Source of the DNA: Lachnospiraceae bacterium
GTDB taxonomy: Bacteria > Bacillota > Clostridia > Lachnospirales > Lachnospiraceae
Length of the DNA: 39,524 bases
Direction of reading: 5' to 3'
Assembly (NCBI GenBank): GCA_015057405.1
Contig: SVEK01000027.1
Coordinates: 1-39,524, forward strand
The position numbers and the translations under genes were made by a program. Positions within the stretch are counted from its first letter, which is position 1. Every line of letters starts with the position of its first letter. The notes under the pieces are model-generated. The model saw only the letters and a list, made by a program, of their open reading frames with translations. It had not been told where the DNA came from and ran no database searches. Below are positions 1-8,546 of this stretch, piece after piece.

Positions 1-44
1 TATCATTTCTTTTGTCAGCAAACCGGCTGACAAAAGAAATGATA
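1..44. repeat. Perfect inverted repeat at the window edge
   Basis: Bases 1-18 are the exact reverse complement of 27-44; an extra C19-G26 pair makes 19 pairs around a 6-base loop. It lies inside the start of the minus-strand secreted protein frame. It could be a hairpin in the message, part of a longer palindrome outside the window, or an artefactual fold-back at a contig end. Confidence 0.8.
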
Positions 45-66
45 TTGCCTTACATTTTTTTCTCAT
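1..66 (-). CDS. N-terminus of a probable secreted protein, truncated by the window edge
   Basis: An ATG at 66 (complement) opens a frame that stays open to base 1, giving 22 codons. A strong ribosome site (AGGAGG, complement of 74-79) lies 7 bases upstream. The peptide starts MRKKCKAISFLLSAGLL, with a basic start and a hydrophobic core like a signal peptide, so a secreted or membrane-anchored product is likely. Nothing can be said about function because the rest is outside the window. Codons 8-22 lie in a perfect 18-bp inverted repeat that reaches the window edge, so the last residues may be an assembly fold-back rather than true sequence. Confidence 0.5.
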   Translation of the reverse strand, partial: MRKKCKAISFLLSAGLLTKEMI

Positions 67-456
67 AGTTACCCCTCCTAAATAATATTATACATTATTA
101 ATACTAATTTACCGTTATCATAATGATATTATATCCACGCAGGAGGTTCAAGACTATAAATCACCTTTTGGGTGTCAAAAGGTTAGATTTTTTCACTTTT
201 TATTGAAATGTTAATAGTCTTTTGTATCATAAACTCACTTTATAGAAGCAAACCCAATTCAACTCACAATATCATTTCAATACTCTTCAAAATCTTTTTT
301 CACTGACTATTCGCCTGTCGTCAGAGCAATCAACCGGTAAATTGTCATATCCTTTTCCTAATTGTCTTACAAATTCTATTACTCTTAAAAAAATGTCGCA
401 TAAATTTGATTTTACCAGAAAATATCTGCGCTCCCTGTTTAAAAATGCACCGGCCT
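67..456. other. Intergenic region between the truncated secreted gene and the TIM-barrel gene
   Basis: No supported coding frame. It holds the leader and presumably the promoter of the truncated minus-strand gene: a TATAAT lies at the complement of 87-92, but I could not find a good -35 box at normal spacing. A small hairpin at 164-182 (CCTTTTG, 5-base loop, CAAAAGG) is followed on the plus strand by a run of T. It looks like a terminator, although no plus-strand gene precedes it. It could instead be an operator. No clear terminator for the 457-1293 gene was seen. Confidence 0.5.
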
Positions 457-1293
457 CTACTTAATCTCTACTCCTGACTGAACTGCTTTCTCCCTAATGT
501 AATCCGCAGTTATTTTATACGTTTCATAATCCGGTAAATGTTCTATAAAAAATGTTGTATCTTTTCCAAGCTTCTCAACCATTGGAAGTATTTTTAAATA
601 ATCGAGTGTTCCCTCTCCGGGACGCACTTCATGTATAAGTGTTGTATATGCTCTGTCCATAATGACATCTTTTCCGTGAATACTCTTAATATACGGCCCC
701 AAAAGTTCAAAGCAATGTTTTATAAAATCAGTACTTTTAACATAACGTTTCGGGCAATTAATCATATTGACATAGTCAAGATGAACTCCAAATGCTTTTC
801 TGTCAACATCCTTTATCAGTTTTAGATATTCTTCCGGAGAATCCGGCACCATCCAAGGCATAGGCTCTATGGTATAAAATGTATTGGTAGGTTTAACGCT
901 GTCTATTATCTCGCGAATCCCGTCTACTGCCATACAATATATATTATCATCATAGTTTTCTTCATCAAAACTGTCCCACATCTCACTACGGCTTCCAATA
1001 ATATTAACACAACAATTCGCTTCAAGTTCCTGTGCCAGAGCAAGTTGCTTTTTTGCATATTCAATTGCATTTTTTCTTTCATCTTCATTTTTTGAAAGAC
1101 AATTACGCCAAACACCCACTTCTCCTATAACAAGGTCGTTCTCTTTCGCCGCCTTATAATAATCCTTCACAGTTACTGAATCTGCCGTACAATCAACCGG
1201 TGCATACACTGCACTGTATCCAAGTTCTTTAACAAGTTCAATCCATTCCTGTGGATTACTGTAAGATTTTTCTATTCCTCCGCCCAGTCTCAT
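457..1293 (-). CDS. Sugar phosphate isomerase/epimerase-like TIM-barrel protein
   Basis: This 278-residue protein has the pattern of the xylose-isomerase-like TIM-barrel (AP endonuclease family 2) superfamily, which includes IolE, IolI and epimerases acting on sugars or keto acids. Four probable metal ligands are visible in the usual order: E143 (TIEPMP), D173 (HLDYVN), H206 (SIHGKD) and E251 (FIEHLP). A conserved RPGEG turn lies at 224-228. There is no signal peptide, so it should be cytoplasmic. Its start follows a good AGGAGG site and lies 11 bases after the stop of the FMN dehydrogenase-like gene, so the two are co-transcribed. Family members differ widely in substrate, so I do not name a reaction. 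Confidence 0.8.
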   Translation of the reverse strand: MRLGGGIEKSYSNPQEWIELVKELGYSAVYAPVDCTADSVTVKDYYKAAKENDLVIGEVGVWRNCLSKNEDERKNAIEYAKKQLALAQELEANCCVNIIGSRSEMWDSFDEENYDDNIYCMAVDGIREIIDSVKPTNTFYTIEPMPWMVPDSPEEYLKLIKDVDRKAFGVHLDYVNMINCPKRYVKSTDFIKHCFELLGPYIKSIHGKDVIMDRAYTTLIHEVRPGEGTLDYLKILPMVEKLGKDTTFFIEHLPDYETYKITADYIREKAVQSGVEIK

Positions 1294-1304
1294 ATCCTTC
1301 CTCC

Positions 1305-2186
1305 TTAAAACTCTCTTTTATGAAGAATTGAACTGTCGATATCCCCAATCTGGCCAAATCCGGTTCTTGCCATCGCACCTTTAAGTTCTTTGTTCATATT
1401 CTTCATTTTCTCAGCAACACCTTCTGCACCGTTTTCCTTAAGGGGACCCATAATACCCCGACCCACACAAACTCCGTCCGCACCAAGTGCCAATGCTTTA
1501 TAAACATCCATTCCATTTTCCATACAACAATCAACAAATACCGTCATTTGTCCGCCTACTTCTTCCACAATCTTTGGTAAAATCATAAGTGGTGGAACAC
1601 AATAATCAAGTATTCCGTGATGATGGGATACCACTATTCCTGCCGCCCCAAGCTCCAATGCCTTCTTCGCATCACTTACGCTCAAAATACCTTTTATGAT
1701 AAACGGCAGTTTTGTCGCTTCTATATATTTTTTCAGTTGTTCCATTGACTGCGGTCTCATATCAAGTCCAAACACAACATCATATTCCCCATCACCTGAA
1801 AATGCGTGGTCTACATCCATTCCTACAGCAAATGCCCCGGCAGTTTCTGCATCTTTTATTTCTTTAAAAACATCTTTTTCATCTTTATGCGGTTTAATTA
1901 TTTTTACAACCTTGGCGCCTGTATTACACATATCTTCTATTTCCGTCTTCTCACCCATGCCGGAAAAACAAAGTGCGCCTGCCATTTTTGCTCCCTCAGC
2001 CATTTTTTTCATTCCGTCCTCACATGTATTATTTAGGTGAGACAAGGCAGCTGTCGCAATAGGCATCTCAAACATTTCCCCCAAAAGTTCACATCTGCTA
2101 TCCGGCTTAACCCCGTCAATATGCCTCATCTCTACAAGCAGACTGTCAAAATAATCACGTGTTATACTATCCGAATTATTTTTCAT
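1305..2186 (-). CDS. FMN-dependent alpha-hydroxy-acid dehydrogenase family protein
   Basis: A 293-residue protein with the (beta/alpha)8 pattern of the lactate/glycolate oxidase family. Visible elements are the flavin-site strand PFIIKG, the helix AKKALELGAAGIVVSHHHG with the active-site histidine region, and the C-terminal GADGVCVGRG phosphate-binding segment. Classical members have HGGRQLD at the active site; here it reads HHGILDY, so the usual substrate-carboxylate arginine is missing and the true substrate is uncertain. ATG at 2186 is chosen because AAGGAG lies 9 bases upstream; a TTG at 2195 in the same frame is too close to that site. First gene of a two-gene operon with the TIM-barrel protein. 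Confidence 0.78.
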   Translation of the reverse strand: MKNNSDSITRDYFDSLLVEMRHIDGVKPDSRCELLGEMFEMPIATAALSHLNNTCEDGMKKMAEGAKMAGALCFSGMGEKTEIEDMCNTGAKVVKIIKPHKDEKDVFKEIKDAETAGAFAVGMDVDHAFSGDGEYDVVFGLDMRPQSMEQLKKYIEATKLPFIIKGILSVSDAKKALELGAAGIVVSHHHGILDYCVPPLMILPKIVEEVGGQMTVFVDCCMENGMDVYKALALGADGVCVGRGIMGPLKENGAEGVAEKMKNMNKELKGAMARTGFGQIGDIDSSILHKREF

Positions 2187-2245
2187 AACTACCAACTCCT
2201 TGTTAAAATAAATTTGTAAAACGCTATTTTATCCCTCCAAAATCA

Positions 2246-2274
2246 ATTATCCCAGCATGTCCTACACATTGCAA
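2246..2274 (-). promoter_or_regulatory. Sigma-A type promoter for the 2186-457 operon
   Basis: On the complement, TTGCAA (2269-2274) is followed after 17 bases by GATAAT (2246-2251), with the operon start at 2186. It is divergent from the GH3 promoter. Confidence 0.55.
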
Positions 2275-2293
2275 TAGTTTTATGACATATTGC
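2271..2293. promoter_or_regulatory. Candidate operator between divergent promoters
   Basis: GCAATA (2271-2276) and TATTGC (2288-2293) form an inverted repeat with an 11-base spacer. It lies between the two divergent -35 boxes and overlaps the minus-strand one. Its position suits a regulator controlling both the FMN/TIM-barrel operon and the GH3 gene. No regulator gene is adjacent, so this is inference from position and symmetry only. Confidence 0.3.
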
Positions 2294-2302
2294 TTTTGTT
2301 GC

Positions 2303-2331
2303 TTGTAATCACCAACAGACTATTGTAAAAT
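2303..2331 (+). promoter_or_regulatory. Sigma-A type promoter for the GH3 gene
   Basis: TTGTAA (2303-2308), a 17-base spacer and TAAAAT (2326-2331). This would give a leader of roughly 74 bases before the ATG at 2412. Confidence 0.55.
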
Positions 2332-2411
2332 TATACTTAATGCTATACAAAAAAATGTATATTATTCAGCTATTTTTAATACAAAGATTCTCTACAGGGG
2401 GTATTAATTTT

Positions 2412-4664
2412 ATGGAACATAATTACGATGAGATTATAAGCAAAATGACACTTAGAGAAAAGATTGACATGATTCACGGAGTGGCACTGTTTAAAAACGG
2501 TGGGATAGACAGACTTGATATTCCGCAGCTTGTTATGTCAGACGGTCCTTGCGGAGTCAGATTTGACCATAGAGATGATAATTGGATTCCTATCAACGAA
2601 GAAGAATGTTATGTATCATGGTTGCCGTCGGGAACCGCCCTTGCATCCACATGGAACCCGAATATTGCAAAAAATGTTGGTCACGTTCTTGGAAAAGAAG
2701 CACGTGGCAGGGGCAAAGATATTATTCTTGCACCGGGCATTAATATTCACAGAACACCATTATGCGGCAGAAATTTTGAATATATGAGTGAAGACCCGTA
2801 CCTTACCGGCATCATTGCTTCATCAGAAATTATCGGAATTCAGAATAATGACGTGGCAGCCTGTGTTAAGCATTTTGCTCTTAATAATCAGGAGAAAGAT
2901 CGAATGTCCGTTAATGTTATTGTTGATGATTCTGCCTTATATGAAATATATTTACCGGCGTTTGAAGCAGTAACCACCATCGCAGACAGTCACACTATTA
3001 TGTGTTCCTACAACAAAGTTCGCGACACATTTGCCAGCGAAAGCAAGTTACTTCTCACAGACATTCTCAGAGACGAATGGCATTATGAAGGGGTAATAAT
3101 CTCCGATTGGAGTGCCGTTCACAGTACATATGAATGTGCAATGAACGGAGTCGATATTGAAATGGGCGTAGGCACAAACTTTAACGAGTATTTCTTTGCG
3201 GACAAACTTGAAGAAGAAGTCAAAGCCGGTAAAGTTCCGATAGAAGTAATTGACAGGCGCATCTTAAGAATTCTAAAACTTATCGACAAATTAAAAATAG
3301 GCAAAAAAGACAGACAAAAAGGTTGCTATAACACCCCGGAACATCACAACATACTTCTTAATGCTGCGAGAGAAGGAATTGTTCTTCTGAAAAATGAAGA
3401 TAATGTCCTTCCGTTTAATGCAGACAAGATAAAAAAAGTTGCTGTTATAGGCGACGTTGCAACCAGAAAACTTGCCCACGGCGGCGGAAGTTCCGAAATA
3501 AAAGCATTATTCGAAATCACACCGTTGCTTGGACTTAATATGCTTGAAGGAAGCAATATAGAGTTTGTATATGCACCGGGATATTATGTTGACAATGCAA
3601 CTAATACTAACGGAGAAGTTAATTGGCAGGCTGCCAGCCTCGATAAAATAACCGACCCGGAAAAATCGGATAAAAATATTTTAAATGAAATTCAGGAACA
3701 TAGTAACAACCTTCTTAATGAAGCTCTAGAACTTGCAAAAACCTGTGATGCCGTTATATTCACCGGCGGATTAAACAGAGCTTATGATACGGAAGGATTT
3801 GACAGAACTTCTTACGACCTGCCTTATAATCAAGACCGGGTTATCAACGCCCTTTTGGATGTTAATCCTAACACTGTTATATATCTTCTTTCCGGCTCTG
3901 CTATCAATACAAGTCGATTTGCAGATAAAGCTAAAGCCATATTGTGGAGCAGCATGAACGGAATGCAGGGCGGTCTGGCACTTGCCGAAGTGATTTTCGG
4001 TGTTACCAACCCTTCCGGTAAACTTCCGGTTACATTTGCAGCAGACATTAATGATTATGCATCCCACTCTATCGGAGAATATCCGGGAACTAAAGACACT
4101 GACGGCAATCCGGTATGCCACTACAGAGAAGGACTTATGATTGGCTACAGACATTTTATCACCAACAAAGTTAAATCTGTATTTAACTTTGGGCACGGTC
4201 TGTCATATACAACATTTGAATATTCAGACTTATCCGTATCGGCTGCTGACTCCCTTAAACAACCTACGATAACTGATTCAACTGTTACTACAGAACCTGA
4301 TAACAACACCTTTACAATAAACTTCAAAGTTAAAAATACAGGTTCCATAGCCGGAAGCGAAGTAGCAATGCTATTCATATCACCAAAATCATACTATGGC
4401 AACGAACAGCTACTTAAAGGCAGACCTGTAATCGAACTAAAGAAATTTATTAAAACTAACCTTAACCCTGGCGAAGAAAAAGAAATCAAGCTCTGTATCG
4501 ATTCCGCTTCTTTCGCCATATACGACGAAGCCGGTCACAGCTACAGAGCTTATAAAGGTCAATACGACATACTTATCGGGCGCTCAGTTGATGACCTCAG
4601 ACTATGCAAGGCAGTTGAATTAACAACTGAGCAAAACGTAAAATCCCTGATTTCAGGTATATAA
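2412..4664 (+). CDS. Glycoside hydrolase family 3 beta-glucosidase
   Basis: A 750-residue GH3 enzyme, expected to remove terminal beta-linked glucose (or xylose) from oligosaccharides. The N-terminal TIM barrel carries the signature GVIISDWSAVH with the nucleophile Asp232; upstream, CVKHFALNNQE is the substrate-binding KH motif. The second domain begins near REGIVLLKNEDNVLPF, and a C-terminal fibronectin III-like domain ends the protein. No signal peptide, so it acts in the cytoplasm on imported oligosaccharides. The ATG at 2412 follows AGGGGG at 2396-2401; an in-frame ATG at 2340 would add 24 residues but has no ribosome site. It ends 8 bases from the convergent GH31 gene, suggesting a shared substrate such as xyloglucan oligosaccharides. 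Confidence 0.93.
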   Translation: MEHNYDEIISKMTLREKIDMIHGVALFKNGGIDRLDIPQLVMSDGPCGVRFDHRDDNWIPINEEECYVSWLPSGTALASTWNPNIAKNVGHVLGKEARGRGKDIILAPGINIHRTPLCGRNFEYMSEDPYLTGIIASSEIIGIQNNDVAACVKHFALNNQEKDRMSVNVIVDDSALYEIYLPAFEAVTTIADSHTIMCSYNKVRDTFASESKLLLTDILRDEWHYEGVIISDWSAVHSTYECAMNGVDIEMGVGTNFNEYFFADKLEEEVKAGKVPIEVIDRRILRILKLIDKLKIGKKDRQKGCYNTPEHHNILLNAAREGIVLLKNEDNVLPFNADKIKKVAVIGDVATRKLAHGGGSSEIKALFEITPLLGLNMLEGSNIEFVYAPGYYVDNATNTNGEVNWQAASLDKITDPEKSDKNILNEIQEHSNNLLNEALELAKTCDAVIFTGGLNRAYDTEGFDRTSYDLPYNQDRVINALLDVNPNTVIYLLSGSAINTSRFADKAKAILWSSMNGMQGGLALAEVIFGVTNPSGKLPVTFAADINDYASHSIGEYPGTKDTDGNPVCHYREGLMIGYRHFITNKVKSVFNFGHGLSYTTFEYSDLSVSAADSLKQPTITDSTVTTEPDNNTFTINFKVKNTGSIAGSEVAMLFISPKSYYGNEQLLKGRPVIELKKFIKTNLNPGEEKEIKLCIDSASFAIYDEAGHSYRAYKGQYDILIGRSVDDLRLCKAVELTTEQNVKSLISGI

Positions 4665-4672
4665 CCTAATAA

Positions 4673-6727
4673 TTAATTCTTTTTCAATACGAAGAGTGGT
4701 ATCTCGGTATAGCTTATATTCTCAAGCTCAATCCATTTGCCACCTTCGTATTCTTTTTCCGAAAAATAATATTGCCATCTGCCCTCCGGCAAATAAACCT
4801 TCGCGCTACTGCATGAATTAAATACCGGTGCAACAAGCATGTCACTACCAAGCATATATTGTCTGTCCAGATATGCTGTTGCAGGATCATCAGGAAACTC
4901 CATAACCATACTTCTTATTACCGGAATTCCTGTCTCATGGGCATTAACAGCCAACTCATGTATATACGGCATAAGTTCTATTTTCAACTTGGCAAATGTA
5001 CGTGCCACTTCCACAGCTTCATCGCCATAGTTCCAAGGCACTCTGTAAGATGAACTTCCATGCATACGTGAATGTGATGATAACAACCCGAATGCAACCC
5101 ATCTTTTGTACACTTCTTCTGATGAGTTATCCTCAAAACCACCTATATCATGACTCCAAAATGAGAATCCGGACATCATAAGAGACAACCCGCCTCGAAG
5201 GGTCTCGGCCATTGAATCAAAATCAGACGTGCAGTCACCTCCCCAATGAACAGGGAACTGCTGTCCCCCTGCATAGGCACTTCGAGCAAATAGTATCGCT
5301 TCACCTTCGCCTTTCTTTTCTTTCACAACTTCATATACAGCCTTATTATATAAATGAGTGTAATAATTGTGCATATGTTCCGGCGAAGAACCATCATAAT
5401 ACTTAATTCCTTCAAAAGGTATTCTCTCGCCAAAATCAGTCTTAAAGCAGTCGACTCCCATATCCATCAATTCTTTAAGCTTCGACTGATACCACGTAAC
5501 AGCCTCCGGATTGGTAAAATCAACAATGGCCATTCCGGACTGCCACATATCCCACTGCCATACATCACCATTACATTTTTTTATAAAATAATCTTTGTCA
5601 CACCCTTCAGCAAACAGCTCCGAATTCTGTGCGATATACGGATTAATCCATACACATACCTTAATTCCTCTGGACTTGATTTCGGCAAGAAGTCCACGCG
5701 GATCCGGAAATACATCTTTGTCCCATGTAAAATTACACCACGACATACCCTTCATCCAAAAGCAATCAAAATGAAATACACTAAGCGGAATATCTCTTTT
5801 TGTCATTCCGTCAATAAAACTAAGCACTGTTTCTTCATCATAATCTGTAGTAAATGATGTTGAAAGCCAAAGACCGTATGACCAATCAGGCAATAAAGGT
5901 GGTCTTCCGGTAAGAGCGGTATATCGGCTAAGCACAATCTTCATCCTATCCGAATCGTAATTCTCACAACAGATTACAGCAAATTCTATGCGCTCTCCTT
6001 TTACCGAGAAATTACATTTCCTTACAAGGTCACTTCCCACTTCAAACTCAACTTTACCGGTATCATTAACAAATACGCCATATCCTTTATCAGATAAATA
6101 AAAGGGTATATTTTTATACGCCTGCTCTGTAAAAGTTCCTCCATCCTCGTTCCACATTACAACAGACTGTCCATTTTTAACCAACGGTCCAAATCGCTCA
6201 CCAAGTCCGTAAATATGTTCATCCACACCAATCCCGGTTCCTGCACCGATATAACACACATCCTCCGGACCAATATAAGCATCGCCTTTTCCATTTTCTC
6301 TTACGTAAATTATGTCAGATGGATTAATCTCGGTGAGGCATCGGTCTCCACAATAAAATGAGAACTTTGCATCATCACTTATCTCAAGCCTTGTATTGCC
6401 GCTTGCAATCACGCTGTAATCATTTGTAATATCAAGCTTGTGCTCCGAATAATTACTGCTAATCTCCGGATCAATGCACGATTTGCTCTTTTTTGCAGTA
6501 CCCTCAAAATGTACAACATTAAAAAGATACACTCCCGGAAGCGGCACTCTTACCGTAATAGTAAAAGTAACACCACCTAAAGTGCATCCTCTGTTATATA
6601 CTTTGTGAGCCGGTGCATAAAGCCTTAAGAGAGAATCATTGTCACACAATGTTCTTTCATATACTTCCACAGGTGAAAAACTCTCAATACCTTCTTTCTT
6701 AAGCCAACATCCATTACTAAATTTCAT
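4673..6727 (-). CDS. Glycoside hydrolase family 31 alpha-xylosidase (YicI type)
   Basis: A 684-residue GH31 enzyme. The strand CFKTDFGERIPFEG holds the nucleophile Asp431 in the same context as E. coli alpha-xylosidase YicI. WDMWQSGMAIVDFTNP, just upstream, is also typical of the family. The expected reaction is release of alpha-1,6-linked xylose from xyloglucan oligosaccharides in the cytoplasm. The start at 6727 is chosen because its first residues (MKFSNGCWL) align with the YicI N-terminus. A GTG at 6736 would add three residues, and the ribosome site is weak in either case. It is shorter than YicI (about 770 residues), probably at the C-terminus. Removal of xylose would expose glucose for the convergent GH3 enzyme. 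Confidence 0.92.
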   Translation of the reverse strand: MKFSNGCWLKKEGIESFSPVEVYERTLCDNDSLLRLYAPAHKVYNRGCTLGGVTFTITVRVPLPGVYLFNVVHFEGTAKKSKSCIDPEISSNYSEHKLDITNDYSVIASGNTRLEISDDAKFSFYCGDRCLTEINPSDIIYVRENGKGDAYIGPEDVCYIGAGTGIGVDEHIYGLGERFGPLVKNGQSVVMWNEDGGTFTEQAYKNIPFYLSDKGYGVFVNDTGKVEFEVGSDLVRKCNFSVKGERIEFAVICCENYDSDRMKIVLSRYTALTGRPPLLPDWSYGLWLSTSFTTDYDEETVLSFIDGMTKRDIPLSVFHFDCFWMKGMSWCNFTWDKDVFPDPRGLLAEIKSRGIKVCVWINPYIAQNSELFAEGCDKDYFIKKCNGDVWQWDMWQSGMAIVDFTNPEAVTWYQSKLKELMDMGVDCFKTDFGERIPFEGIKYYDGSSPEHMHNYYTHLYNKAVYEVVKEKKGEGEAILFARSAYAGGQQFPVHWGGDCTSDFDSMAETLRGGLSLMMSGFSFWSHDIGGFEDNSSEEVYKRWVAFGLLSSHSRMHGSSSYRVPWNYGDEAVEVARTFAKLKIELMPYIHELAVNAHETGIPVIRSMVMEFPDDPATAYLDRQYMLGSDMLVAPVFNSCSSAKVYLPEGRWQYYFSEKEYEGGKWIELENISYTEIPLFVLKKN

Positions 6728-6773
6728 GTACTTCACCGCCCATTTTCAATATATTTAGTTTTGCATACTTAAC

Positions 6774-7658
6774 TCAATTATGTTTCTTTTCCTTTTCAAA
6801 ATATGCGTAGTGTGCATACGGTCCTTCCTTAAGAACAAGTTGATATCTGCTAAATGCTCCCATTATGAGCCATACACCTGCAAGTCCGCATATAAGCAGG
6901 AACACGTTACATAAAATACTGCTCATATCTTCGCTTAACATATTTCCAAAGGATTCTCCGGTCATCATGATAATAAGCTCTGTAACAAACTTATAGAAGG
7001 CATACACTCCTGCCGCAACCAACGTTCCAATCCATTTTTTCTTTCTGATAATTCCCTCATAAATGAGTACCGCAAGGGCAACTTCAAAGATTACTATTAA
7101 CACCTGGTCGATACCGGCAAGTACATAACTTATGCCTTGTGCATCAACTAACGAAGCAACCTTACTGTCAACATACAATTCAGAGTACTTTTGTGCGGTA
7201 AGATGATCCTTAAGTCCCTGAACTCCGTCCGAGTTCAATATATTAAATAACTTAATGTCATCAAGACCTCTTGAGACCGTCATAATAATTCCCCACACAG
7301 AATAACCGATTCCGGTGCATAATGCTCTGTATAATGACGGAGTCCGCTTATTCATGAGCCATATTCCCCACAACTTACCAACACCATTAAACATTCCATA
7401 CACAATTCCAATAAAAATAACTGTAAGAATACCGCCACTGGTGCTATATAATCCAACCGCGTTAAGAAGACTGAGAACAAGTACCGGGAACAAAAAACTT
7501 GACCATAACGGAGCTACAGCGCCAAGTCCTAAAGAACCCCAAATGCCGAGTTCTTTCTTTCTGGCTGTAAGATATAAAGCCAAAAATGCTACAACCGGTA
7601 CAACTGTTACAATTATTATCATTGCATATGCTGCATATATTACAGATGTACTTACCAT
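6774..7658 (-). CDS. YhfC-like multi-pass membrane protein, probably without protease residues
   Basis: A 294-residue, very hydrophobic protein with about eight membrane segments. The general pattern resembles the YhfC family (glutamic-type intramembrane peptidases): a GMFNGVGKLWG segment sits where I expect the family's G-F-E-E-x-x-R motif, and ALCTGIGYSVWG where the GxGHGGxE-type motif belongs. In both places the acidic and histidine residues are missing, so it is probably inactive or has another role. GAGG precedes the ATG by 8 bases. It lies 46 bases upstream of the GH31 gene on the same strand and may be co-transcribed with it. The family assignment is from memory of the motifs and only moderately secure. 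Confidence 0.5.
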   Translation of the reverse strand: MVSTSVIYAAYAMIIIVTVVPVVAFLALYLTARKKELGIWGSLGLGAVAPLWSSFLFPVLVLSLLNAVGLYSTSGGILTVIFIGIVYGMFNGVGKLWGIWLMNKRTPSLYRALCTGIGYSVWGIIMTVSRGLDDIKLFNILNSDGVQGLKDHLTAQKYSELYVDSKVASLVDAQGISYVLAGIDQVLIVIFEVALAVLIYEGIIRKKKWIGTLVAAGVYAFYKFVTELIIMMTGESFGNMLSEDMSSILCNVFLLICGLAGVWLIMGAFSRYQLVLKEGPYAHYAYFEKEKKHN

Positions 7659-7703
7659 CTTTTAATCCTCATTTCCTCATCTTTCCCCACACAGGAATCC
7701 TCG

Positions 7704-8055
7704 CGAGACATCTTAGCCGATATTACATTCCCTGCGAAAGCATTATCTTCGCCGGCACAGCCATACGAGGCATCTTAGCCGATACTACATTCCCCGCGAA
7801 AGCATTATCTTCGCCGGCACAGCCACACGAGGCATCTTAGCCGATACTACATTCCCCGCGAAAGCATTATCTTCGCCGGCACAGCCACACGAGGCATCTT
7901 AGCCGATATTACATTCCCTGCGAAAGCATTATCTTCGCCGGCACAGCCATACGAGGCATCTTAGCCGATACTACATTCCCCGCGAAAGCATTATCTTCGC
8001 CGGCACAGCCATACGAGGCATCTTAGCCAACATAACATCATCCCCGCGTCGGCGT
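7704..8055. repeat. 62-bp tandem repeat array, five full copies and a degenerate sixth
   Basis: Copies start at 7704, 7766, 7828, 7890 and 7952, with a decaying copy from 8014. The period is exactly 62 bases and identity is very high. The core includes GGCATCTTAGCCGATA, TACATTCCCCGCGAAAG and CTTCGCCGGCACAGCC. It is clearly more GC-rich than its surroundings. Copies 1 and 4 share linked variants (TATT with CTG) against TACT with CCC in copies 2, 3 and 5, so blocks of more than one unit were duplicated. A 62-base period is not a multiple of three and no frame runs through, so it is noncoding. It fills the 408-bp gap between lysC and the YhfC-like gene. Confidence 0.95.
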
Positions 8056-8066
8056 AATAGTTCAAA

Positions 8067-8546
8067 TTACTCAGCAAGTCCAAATGCATCATGTACTGAT
8101 ACAAGAGCTCTGTCTGAATATTTCTCATCAATCAATACTGTTACTCTTATCTCTGATGTTGATATCTGCATAATATTGATGTTAGCATCATAAATCGCTT
8201 CAAACATCTTAGCAGCAACTCCCGGATTGCTCATCATTCCGGCACCAACAACAGAAATCTTAGCAACATCTTTTGTTACATTAAGTTCCTGAAACTCGAG
8301 ACTCTTACCTTCATGTCTCTTAATTGTTTCAATTGCTGTATCTGTCATATCTTCTGTTACAGTAAAACTAATATCTTTTGTTCCGTCTCTTCCTACAGAC
8401 TGAAGAATCATATCAACATTAACGTTATGATTAGCAAGATGATGGAACAATTTGAAAGCAACTCCCGGCTTATCTTTAAGTCCCAACAAAGCAATCTGTG
8501 TTACATTTTTATCACAAGCCACTCCACTTACAAGCATCTTTTCCAT
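8067..8546 (-). CDS. Possible internally initiated beta subunit of aspartate kinase
   Basis: Inside lysC and in the same frame, an ATG at 8546 is preceded by GGGAGGA (complement of 8554-8560), with 8 bases between GGAGG and ATG. This would yield a 159-residue protein that starts MEKMLVSGVACDKN and contains both ACT domains. In Bacillus subtilis the lysC gene is known to make a beta subunit of about this size from an internal start, giving an alpha2beta2 enzyme. The sequence supports initiation here; that it occurs in this organism is inference. Confidence 0.55.
   Translation of the reverse strand: MEKMLVSGVACDKNVTQIALLGLKDKPGVAFKLFHHLANHNVNVDMILQSVGRDGTKDISFTVTEDMTDTAIETIKRHEGKSLEFQELNVTKDVAKISVVGAGMMSNPGVAAKMFEAIYDANINIMQISTSEIRVTVLIDEKYSDRALVSVHDAFGLAE

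Noticed and set aside
5354..5857. 167-codon plus-strand frame inside the alpha-xylosidase gene
   Set aside because: It is antisense to a clearly conserved GH31 gene and has no ribosome site or family resemblance.
7586..7840. Plus-strand frame running into the 62-bp repeat array
   Set aside because: It has no ribosome site, overlaps the YhfC-like gene on the other strand, and the 62-base period breaks the frame in each copy.
7704..8055. CRISPR array
   Set aside because: The 62-bp units are contiguous direct repeats with no unique spacers, and there are no cas genes.
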